Assembly: GCA_965202745.1 (NCBI GenBank) | Contig: CBDBCB010000013.1 | Location: 1 to 64,000 of the forward strand | Origin: JACKII01 sp965202745 | GTDB taxonomy: Bacteria > Pseudomonadota > Alphaproteobacteria > Bin95 | DNA: 64,000 nt | Reading direction: 5' to 3' | In this document: in pieces, positions 1-6,355 of the stretch | Position numbering within the stretch: position 1 is the first letter of the stretch | How the letters are laid out: every line of letters begins with the position of its first letter | Position numbers and translations under genes: made by a program | The notes under the pieces: model-generated | Told to the model about the DNA's origin: nothing | What the model saw: only the letters and a program-made list of their open reading frames with translations | The model's database searches: none

Positions 1-1
1 C

Positions 2-1144
2 ATCGGAGAGACCACAGTCGCAGGCATTTGCACGCGCCTGCGGGAAGTCGCAGAAACCGTGGCGGAGCAGCGCGCCGGTTTCGATACGGCCGGGCGCTTG
101 CCAGATGACCTCTACCGCAAGCTAGCTGCCGCCGGTCTGTTCCGGCTCTGGCTGCCAGCTGCCTATGGCGGAGCGGAACTCTCGGCCCTGGATTTCATGG
201 ACGTGGTGGAAGAGGCAGCAGCGCTGGAAGGTGCTATCGGCTGGCTGGTCGGCAATGGTGGCGGCATGTCCCGCACCGCTGCATTTCTGCAAGAAGAATC
301 CGCAATTGAAGTTTTCGGTGATCCCGATGCATTAGTCGTCTCCGGCACGGCAGGTGTCGGACGCGCGGAGCGGGCTGAAGGCGGCTACCGGGTGACGGGA
401 CGCTGGCCCTTCGGCAACGGCTCCCCGCATGCAACTTGGTTCTCCCCTTTCTGCGAAGTCTACGAGAACGGCCAAGGCACAGGCGAGCGCATTCTGGTCT
501 ATGCGCCGCGCGCTGACGTTACCCTGCACGACAACTGGAATGTGTCCGGCCTATGCGCGACCGGCAGCAGCGATTTTGAATTCAAGGACGTGTTCGTGCC
601 GGAACGGTTCGCCCATCCTCACCAACCGGAGCCGACACAGCCAGGCACACTCTACCGGCTGCCAACCGGGTCCGTGTTTCCCTGGACGGTTGCCACTGTT
701 CCGCTTGGCCTCGCGCGGGGCGCGATGACGGAGTTCGTCCGGCTCGCCACAGCGCGCAAGCGGCGGGGCGATACCATTCCCCTGGCGGAACGCGAATTGG
801 TTCAGTCGGATATCGGTCGAATTTCTGCACGCCCTTTTGCGGCCCGTGTCTCTCTGCGGCAGGTGATGACAGACTTACTGGAAGCGGTTGAGGCCGGATC
901 AGACCTCGTGCCTGCGCGCGTCAATTTCCGTCTGGGCTGCACCTTTGCCAGTGAAACCGCCCTTGCAGCCATCGGCCAACTGACAGAAATCGCCGGTGCC
1001 ATCTCCATCCTGCAATCATGCCCGCTGGAACGCTACGAACGCGACGCCCGCGCCGCCGCCAAGCACCTGGCCATGAGCCCTGTTTCTTATATTTACGGCG
1101 GCCAACTGACCCTGGGACAGGACCTCTCGCAAGCCCGCATTTGA
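2..1144 (+). CDS. Acyl-CoA dehydrogenase-fold flavin monooxygenase (5' partial)
   Basis: The reading frame is open to the left edge, so the true start lies outside the window; a GTG at 59 is an internal candidate only. The N-terminal helical part (LPDDLYRKLAAAGLFRLWLP) and the middle segment with WNVSGLCATGS followed by DVFVPE are typical of the acyl-CoA dehydrogenase superfamily. The C-terminal half resembles the Acyl-CoA_dh_2 type found in two-component hydroxylases such as DszC and HsaA, which use reduced flavin from a separate reductase. No such reductase is visible nearby. The LLM oxidoreductase starting 119 bp downstream on the same strand suggests a shared catabolic role. A true acyl-CoA dehydrogenase is the alternative; the substrate is unknown. 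Confidence 0.8.
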   Translation: MGETTVAGICTRLREVAETVAEQRAGFDTAGRLPDDLYRKLAAAGLFRLWLPAAYGGAELSALDFMDVVEEAAALEGAIGWLVGNGGGMSRTAAFLQEESAIEVFGDPDALVVSGTAGVGRAERAEGGYRVTGRWPFGNGSPHATWFSPFCEVYENGQGTGERILVYAPRADVTLHDNWNVSGLCATGSSDFEFKDVFVPERFAHPHQPEPTQPGTLYRLPTGSVFPWTVATVPLGLARGAMTEFVRLATARKRRGDTIPLAERELVQSDIGRISARPFAARVSLRQVMTDLLEAVEAGSDLVPARVNFRLGCTFASETALAAIGQLTEIAGAISILQSCPLERYERDARAAAKHLAMSPVSYIYGGQLTLGQDLSQARI

Positions 1145-1263
1145 GCCACAAGGTAGGCATTGTCCACTAACAGGTCCTCATTTCCCTCTTGCCGCTTTCT
1201 GTTTTGCGGGTCCAAGCTGAGACCAGCATCAGCCACGACCCGCAACCCTACGGGAGAAACGCC

Positions 1264-2475
1264 ATGAAATTCGGAATTTTCTACGAGCTGCAATTGCCCC
1301 GCCCCTGGGAGCCAGACGACGAGCTGAACCTCTACCAAAACGCCCTTTCCCAGGTCGAACTCGCCGACAAGCTCGGCTACGACTATGCCTGGGAGGTCGA
1401 GCATCACTTCCTGGAGGAATACTCTCACTCCCCCCAGCCGGAAGTGTTTCTCGCCGCTGCCAGCCAGCGGACAAAGAACATCCGCCTCGGCCACGGCATC
1501 ATCCAGCTGCCCTCCAACCACCCGGCCCGCGTCGCGGAGAAGGTCGCGTGCCTTGACTTGGTCAGCAATGGCCGCGTCGAATTCGGCATGGGCGAGGGTG
1601 CCAGCATCACCGAACTCGGCCCCTTCGACCGCACGCTGGAAGAAAAGCGCCTGGTCTGGGAAGACGCGGTGCGCTGCATCATGCCGATGTTCACGAAAGA
1701 GGGCTGGGAATATGACGGCCCCTATTTCCAGTTCCCGCTGCGCAACGTCCTGCCCAAGCCCGTGCAGAAGCCGCACCCGCCGCTCTGGGTCGCCTGCTCA
1801 CAGCTGGAGACCATCGAGATGGCCGGCCGCCGAGGCATCGGCGCGCTGGGCTTCCAGTTCCTCTCCGCCGACATGGCGCACGCCTGGGTGCACGCCTACT
1901 ACAACGCCTTCGTGAAGCGGCAGGAGAAGCTGGCCGACTACCAGAGCAACTGCAACATCGCCATGGTCAGCTATTTCATGTGCGCGGAGACGGACGAAGA
2001 AGCCCGCCGCCGGGCGGAGGGCGTGACCTTCTTCCAGTTCTCGCTAGCCTATTACAGCGGTTCCAAGGGCCGGCAACGGGCCGACCCCGGCACTGTCAGC
2101 CTGTGGGACGAGTACCAGGCCTGGAAGAAAGCCAACCCGGAAGCGGCGGAAAAGGCGCTCCGCGGCGGTCTGATCGGCTCACCGGAGACCATCCGCAAAA
2201 AGCTGCGCCGCTTCAAGGAAAGCAAGGTCGACAGCATCATCCTGCTGAACCAGACCGGCCGGAACACGCACGAGCATATCTGTGAAAGCCTGGAACTGTT
2301 CGCCAAAGAGGTCATGCCCGAGTTCCACGCCGACATTCCCGAACACGAGGAATGGAAGCGCAAGGTCCTGGCGGGCGAGATCGAACTGGAAGAGATCGAC
2401 ACCGATCCGTTCAAAGACCGGGCCGGCGTTGGCAAAGGCGTCTCCATCGACAAGCTCGTAACCGCCGCTGAGTAA
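1264..2475 (+). CDS. LLM class flavin-dependent oxidoreductase (luciferase-like)
   Basis: This 403-residue protein belongs to the bacterial luciferase-like monooxygenase superfamily, TIM-barrel enzymes using FMNH2 or F420. Supporting segments are MKFGIFYELQLPRPW at the N-terminus, the EVEHHF motif near residue 40, the LGHGIIQLP strand, a GRVEFGMGEG segment, and a late GSPETIRKKL segment typical of the family. The ATG at 1264 is preceded by a GGGAG ribosome-binding site; an in-frame ATG at 1189 would add 25 unconserved residues. It probably acts on a small organic compound, together with the flavoenzyme upstream. The alpha-proteobacterial location and lack of cofactor genes favour FMN, but this is inference. 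Confidence 0.88.
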   Translation: MKFGIFYELQLPRPWEPDDELNLYQNALSQVELADKLGYDYAWEVEHHFLEEYSHSPQPEVFLAAASQRTKNIRLGHGIIQLPSNHPARVAEKVACLDLVSNGRVEFGMGEGASITELGPFDRTLEEKRLVWEDAVRCIMPMFTKEGWEYDGPYFQFPLRNVLPKPVQKPHPPLWVACSQLETIEMAGRRGIGALGFQFLSADMAHAWVHAYYNAFVKRQEKLADYQSNCNIAMVSYFMCAETDEEARRRAEGVTFFQFSLAYYSGSKGRQRADPGTVSLWDEYQAWKKANPEAAEKALRGGLIGSPETIRKKLRRFKESKVDSIILLNQTGRNTHEHICESLELFAKEVMPEFHADIPEHEEWKRKVLAGEIELEEIDTDPFKDRAGVGKGVSIDKLVTAAE

Positions 2476-2483
2476 CAAAAGTT

Positions 2484-2578
2484 GCCCTAGTGGTTCAATG
2501 CAAACGGATAATCCCTATCTGTTTGCTGAATCGAACCACCGACATAGTGAAAGAGTGGTCTGATCGAACCACTAGGGC
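2484..2578. repeat. Nested palindrome cluster (TAGTGGTTC motifs)
   Basis: The 13-mer GCCCTAGTGGTTC at 2484-2496 is perfectly complementary to GAACCACTAGGGC at 2566-2578. Inside lie a second hairpin (2501-2510 with 2516-2525, one G-T mismatch), another GAACCAC copy at 2533-2539, and a short palindrome AGTGGT/ACCACT at 2553-2574. The right arm is followed by GG and five T, so the whole could act as a terminator for the upstream LLM gene. The repeated GTGGTTC half-sites also look like operators of a GntR-type repressor. Which of the two is right cannot be decided here. Confidence 0.55.
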
Positions 2579-2928
2579 GGTTTTTGGGTCTTGGTGAGGC
2601 ACACTTTTCCTCATCTCCCGCGGAGGCGGGAGCCCATGCCTGAGCGCTTCTCACAAAACACGAACTTTGTGTTTACCACTCATACCAACGGCAGGGTTTC
2701 CGCCTGCGCGGCAACGGGGTGAGGTTGGGCGGTGAGCCAGTTTGAAAAGAATCCGCCCTAGGACTTACTTACAATACACTGAACAGAAGTGCGCCGCACC
2801 GGAAAATACTCCGGACGCGGCGCTCTAGTTACTCCCAACCCTGAAGACGCTTAAGCTTCAGTCAGCCCGGGCAAGCCCGGCCAATAACAAACCGGCCGTT
2901 ATTGCCTGAATGACAGTCGCAGACACAA
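2579..2928. other. Gene-free stretch with two hairpins
   Basis: No supported coding region was found here. A short GC-rich palindrome (CTCCCGC/GCGGGAG, 2615-2632) resembles the REP-like repeats scattered in many alphaproteobacteria. A second hairpin at 2791-2824 pairs GCGCCGC-A-CCGG with CCGG-A-CGCGGCGC but has no T run. The sequence CCGCCCTAG at 2753-2761 is the inverse of CTAGGGCGG at 2572-2580. The stretch ends at the transposon target site. Confidence 0.5.
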
Positions 2929-2936
2929 AAATGTTT

Positions 2937-2958
2937 CGCAATTAATATTTAAGGGCTT
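2937..2958 (+). repeat. Left terminal inverted repeat of the transposon
   Basis: The sequence starts CGCAATTAAT and ends AAGGGCTT. It differs from the complement of the right repeat only at 2948 (T instead of G). The target duplication AAATGTTT lies immediately outside at 2929-2936. The methyltransferase stop codon is five bases inside this repeat. Confidence 0.88.
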
Positions 2959-2963
2959 ATCTA

Positions 2964-4394
2964 TCAACCCAGCGGCAGTACAGGCTGTGCCGCCCCTTTG
3001 GCCCGCGCCACAGAAGGCGTCGGAAACCGCTTGCCGTTAAGAATGTCCTGAACGGTCAGCAATTGCATTCGCGAATACTGAACACCCATGACTTCAAGAT
3101 CGCCTGCCGCCGCCATTTCACGAGCAAAGTTCCGCATCTTAGTCGGCCCTGGATTGTCCATGATGATTAAGCCTGCCATGGGCACATTTTCGCGTTCAAG
3201 AACCCCTCGGAGGTTCCGCACAACACTGATACCGATATTTCTGCCGCCCTTCACTTCCAACACCATGCTTTCAAGATTGCGTCCTCCCATATCAAAATAG
3301 AGCCGCCCGTCAATACCGCCATCAGCCGTCTTTCGCGCAGTGACAAAGCCGTCGATCTGCTCAATTGCCCATTTCTGAAAATGATATTTATCACGTTCCC
3401 ATAGATCGCGAGCGCCCTCGATGTTGTGTGGGACACCCTCGATCTCAAAATCAATACCATCCTTCAAACCAAGCCGATCTTCCAGCCGAACCTTCGCGAC
3501 ACGCTTGATTGCGTGAATGGCTATATCGATCCCGATCCACTTGCGATCAAGTTTGTGGGCAGCTTCCAGCGTCGTAGCACACCCGCAGAACGGATCGAAC
3601 ACCACATCACCTTCGTTGGTGCTGGCAGCAATGATCCGCTCCAATAGGGCAAGTGGTTTTTGAGTCGCATAACCAAGTCCTTCACTATGGGTCGTTGCCA
3701 ACATTGAAATTTCCCACCAGTCGCGGGCTGTTACAATTGAATACGTCCCTTTTTGATCTTTATAATATTTAATGGCACCACCATGGCCGCCTCCGGATTG
3801 GCCGTAAGATTTGATCTTTAACTGATTAAATTTGCAATATCTGTGATTTCTTGCATAAAATAGAATTGTATCATGTTTTTTTGCAAACCAGCGTTTGCTT
3901 GCGCCGCCAGATTTGTAACACCAAATGATCTCATTCCGAAAATTTCCGTGCCCCAAGATGCCGTCCATCATCACCTTGATGTAATGACTGGCAGTAGGAT
4001 CGCAGTGTAGATAAATTGATCCGGTCGGTTTGAGAATACTCCGCATGGGCAAGAGTCTCTCGGTCATGTAGCTGAGATAGGCAAGTAGGCCAGGCTGCGT
4101 CTTGCGCAGGGCGTTACACCAAATTTTCCAGAGCTCGGTGATACCGTCATCAACACCGGATTCTCTCATAAGGATTGGCATATTTCTGATTGCCCGTTCG
4201 CGATCTTCATCCAAAGTCCACAGATCGGAGAAAGCTTCAATCTGGTCGGGTAATGGACGGCCTGTCTCATCCTTATAAATCGCATTGTAATCACGGTTTG
4301 AGTTGAAAGGGGGATCCAAATAAATCAGATCAACACTGCCTAACGGCATTTCTCGCATGACAGTCAGGCAGTCGCCATAAAAGAGTCGGTTCAT
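2964..4394 (-). CDS. DNA methyltransferase with C-terminal Mrr-like nuclease domain (transposon passenger)
   Basis: The 476-residue protein has an N-terminal N4/N6 adenine or cytosine amino-methyltransferase domain of the beta arrangement. Catalytic motif IV is DPPF (27-30), the target-recognition segment lies around 155-230, motif X is GYATQKP (241-247) and the AdoMet-binding motif I is FDPFCGC (266-272). A second domain from about 325 contains DGGIDG (358-363) and EVK (380-382), a PD-(D/E)XK pattern as in Mrr-type restriction nucleases. The protein could therefore both modify and cut DNA, as single-chain restriction-modification enzymes do. Its ATG overlaps the transposase stop as ATGA, implying translational coupling. 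The gene is intact although the transposase is not. Recognition sequence and actual nuclease activity are unknown. Confidence 0.88.
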   Translation of the reverse strand: MNRLFYGDCLTVMREMPLGSVDLIYLDPPFNSNRDYNAIYKDETGRPLPDQIEAFSDLWTLDEDRERAIRNMPILMRESGVDDGITELWKIWCNALRKTQPGLLAYLSYMTERLLPMRSILKPTGSIYLHCDPTASHYIKVMMDGILGHGNFRNEIIWCYKSGGASKRWFAKKHDTILFYARNHRYCKFNQLKIKSYGQSGGGHGGAIKYYKDQKGTYSIVTARDWWEISMLATTHSEGLGYATQKPLALLERIIAASTNEGDVVFDPFCGCATTLEAAHKLDRKWIGIDIAIHAIKRVAKVRLEDRLGLKDGIDFEIEGVPHNIEGARDLWERDKYHFQKWAIEQIDGFVTARKTADGGIDGRLYFDMGGRNLESMVLEVKGGRNIGISVVRNLRGVLERENVPMAGLIIMDNPGPTKMRNFAREMAAAGDLEVMGVQYSRMQLLTVQDILNGKRFPTPSVARAKGAAQPVLPLG

Positions 4395-5286
4395 TTAAAG
4401 CATCCCCGCATAAAAGACCCGAAGGCGTTGTCGTTCTTGCGTTGATTGTACTTCCAGCATGCTTCCGCGACATAGAGCGGCATATAGCATTTTCGATAAT
4501 GATGATGCGATCCGTACCAGGCCCGTTTGAGAAGTGACCAGAAGCCTTCAATGGTGTTGGTATGGATGTTGCCGAAAACATATTCGCCCTTGCTATGATT
4601 GATTGTGGCGTGCGCCATGGTTGCCCGAACAGCGCTGTAAGCCTTGAATTCATCAGTGATCAGCAGCGAGCCTTCGGGATCGACGCTGCTACGAATGAAG
4701 TTTAGAATGTCCTTGCCAGTCAGGCTGCTGGCGACACGGGCAACGACTTTACCGCCGCGTTTTACCGCGCCAATAACCGACGTTTTGCGTGTCCCTCTTC
4801 ATCGCGGAGGAGGTGGAGGAGGTAAATCGTTGTTATTAAAACGTTTATTTCGCTTGTGTGGTTTACCACCTACATATGTTTCGTCAGCTTCAACAATTCC
4901 TTGTAACAGGATTTCACCCTGCTTGCTTGCCATTTCAGCGCGGATGCGTTTCTGCATAAACCATGCTGATTTTTGATTCATATCTAGATCACGGGCAAGC
5001 TGACAACTTGATAGGCTTTTCCTGGCATTAACAATCAAGGCAACACCCAAAAACCATTTTTGAAGGGGTATTTTGGTTTTTTCAAAGACTGTACCAGCCA
5101 GGACGTTGAAGCTGGATTTGCATCCATGACAGTTCCATCGGCCAATGCGGTCTTGATCATCTTTACAAGCCACGTTTGTAGCCCCGCAATGCGGGCAATG
5201 TGGATCATCGCCCCAGCGAACTTTTCTAAATGCGCAATGCAGGCTTCCTGATCCGGGAACTTATAAAAAACGCTGGTGATGTTCAT
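4391..5286 (-). pseudogene. IS1595-family transposase, disrupted
   Basis: Read through, this would be about 298 residues, the usual family length. The start ATG at 5286 follows a GGAGGAAATC ribosome-binding site. After LEKF the frame is lost by one missing base near 5219; the next frame continues RWGDDPHCPHCG. An in-frame TGA lies at 4799-4801 after a run of six prolines, and the same frame then continues to 4391. Family features are the zinc ribbon (CPHCG then CHGC), the first catalytic Asp in EADETYVGG, the second in LITDEFKAYS, and the NTIEGFWSLLKR segment near the end. Two independent lesions make it a pseudogene; programmed frameshifting would not explain the TGA. Confidence 0.88.
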
Positions 5287-5306
5287 GATTTCCTCCGTGT
5301 GCAACA

Positions 5307-5335
5307 TATATAGCATCAAATGCGCAAAAAATCAA
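5307..5335 (-). promoter_or_regulatory. Predicted sigma70 promoter of the transposon genes
   Basis: On the minus strand TTGATT (5335-5330) is followed after exactly 17 bases by TATATA (5312-5307), 20 bases before the transposase start codon. The -35 box overlaps the right inverted repeat. It would drive both transposase and methyltransferase. Confidence 0.6.
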
Positions 5336-5355
5336 GCCCTTAACTATTAATTGCG
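5334..5355 (-). repeat. Right terminal inverted repeat of the transposon
   Basis: Read on the minus strand it starts CGCAATTAAT and ends AAGGGCTT. The second copy of the target duplication AAATGTTT follows at 5356-5363. The inner edge of this repeat overlaps the -35 box of the predicted transposase promoter. Confidence 0.88.
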
Positions 5356-5447
5356 AAATGTTTAGGAAAACTTAGAAATATTTAGTTTTGCACTGGGTGT
5401 TTTTATTCAAGCAGGTTGCAGCCTAACAATACCAGGAGACCAGAAAC

Positions 5448-5921
5448 CTAGCCCTTCTCGCGCATCAGGCGGGCCTTGTCGCGTTTCCAGTCGCGGGCTT
5501 TGATGGTCTCGCGTTTGTCCACCTGCTTCTTGCCCTTGGCCAGCCCCAGGGCCAGCTTTGCCCGGCCGCGCTCGTTGAAGTAGACCTCCAGCGGCACCAG
5601 CGTGATGCCGTCACGCTTCAGGCTGCCCGCCAGCCGCTCGATCTCGCGCTTGCGCATCAGGAGCTTGCGGTGACGGCGCGGCGTGTGGCCGAAGTTCTTG
5701 GCTCCCGCGTACTCTGGGATGTGGGAGTTGATGAGCCAGAGTGCGCCGCCTTCCTCCGTGGCATAGCTCTCGACGATGCTGGCCTTGCCGGAGCGCAGCG
5801 ACTTGACCTCGCTACCGGTCAGCATCAGGCCAGCCTCCATCGTTTCCTCGATGAAGTAATCGAAGCGCGCGCGGCGGTTCTGGGCCACCACGTTCTTAGC
5901 TGGGTCTGCTTTAGGGGCCAT
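5448..5921 (-). CDS. smpB: SsrA-binding protein SmpB
   Basis: SmpB binds tmRNA and places its tRNA-like part in the A site of stalled ribosomes for trans-translation. The 157-residue length and the segments RARFDYFIEETMEAG, LTGSEVKSLRSGKA and the basic C-terminal tail (KRDKARLMREKG) are characteristic. Upstream on the same strand lies the 3' part of dapA, which is the usual alphaproteobacterial neighbour. The tmRNA gene itself is not in the window. The transposon right end is 85 bp beyond its stop codon. Confidence 0.97.
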   Translation of the reverse strand: MAPKADPAKNVVAQNRRARFDYFIEETMEAGLMLTGSEVKSLRSGKASIVESYATEEGGALWLINSHIPEYAGAKNFGHTPRRHRKLLMRKREIERLAGSLKRDGITLVPLEVYFNERGRAKLALGLAKGKKQVDKRETIKARDWKRDKARLMREKG

Positions 5922-6007
5922 GGGCTAAAAGTTCTGCCAGCAGGGGCTGGTGGGTCGCGCCGCCGCCTAACCCGTAAGCCAGGCGGCCCGCATTAACGCC
6001 AAATCCT

Positions 6008-6355
6008 TTACAGCAGCCCCGCATCCGTCATGGCTTTGCGCACGATCTCCTGGGTGCCGGGCTCGGCGGGAGTCATGGGCAGGCGGGTCTCGGGCGAGCA
6101 ATGGCCCAGCAGGTGTGCACCGTATTTCGGACCGGCGGGGGAGCGCTGGTGGAACATGGCCTCGTGCACCGGCATCAACTGCATGTTGATCTGCTGGGCG
6201 CGCTCGACCGCGTGCTGCTGCCAGGCCTCGTGCATCATGGCGCAGAGCTTCGGCGCGACGTTGGCGGTCACGCTGATGCAGCCCACACCGCCCTGGGCCA
6301 GATAGCCAATGGCGGTGCCGTCTTCGCCGGACAGCAGGACGAAATCATCACCGCA
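6008..6355 (-). pseudogene. dapA: 4-hydroxy-tetrahydrodipicolinate synthase, 3' fragment
   Basis: About 115 codons of the C-terminal part of DapA, the lysine and diaminopimelate pathway enzyme that normally has about 290 residues. Recognisable segments are GDDFVLLSGEDGTA, GGVGCISVTANVAP and the C-terminal end EIVRKAMTDAGLL. The similarity stops abruptly at about 6355, where antisense sequence changes to an adenylation-domain gene on the plus strand. The catalytic lysine half is therefore missing here. DapA is usually essential, so either a second complete copy exists elsewhere or this is a rearrangement or assembly join. Confidence 0.88.

Larger units (their letters stand above)
2937..5355 (-). 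mobile_element. IS1595-like transposon carrying a DNA methyltransferase-nuclease gene
   Basis: The 2419-bp element is bounded by 22-bp inverted repeats (2937-2958 and 5334-5355, 21 of 22 matching) and flanked by the 8-bp direct repeat AAATGTTT (2929-2936 and 5356-5363). An 8-bp duplication in AT-rich DNA is what the IS1595 family makes. It contains two genes on the minus strand, transposase then methyltransferase, filling the element almost to both repeats. Its base composition is visibly AT-richer than its surroundings, which suggests transfer. The family is known to include elements with passenger genes. Because the transposase is broken, the element is probably immobile unless complemented in trans. 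Confidence 0.88.

Noticed and set aside
2516..2545. tRNA T-arm-like sequence GGTTCGATTC on the minus strand
   Set aside because: The flanking bases cannot pair as a T stem, and no acceptor, D or anticodon arm was found. It is part of the palindrome cluster.
4799..4801. Possible selenocysteine or read-through TGA in the transposase
   Set aside because: There is no hairpin of SECIS type directly after, the position is not a conserved Cys, and the gene has a second lesion.
6101..6352. Upstream extension of the adenylation frame
   Set aside because: The frame is open, but the translation is the antisense of dapA. No adenylation N-terminal motif is present, so the gene is taken to start at the junction.
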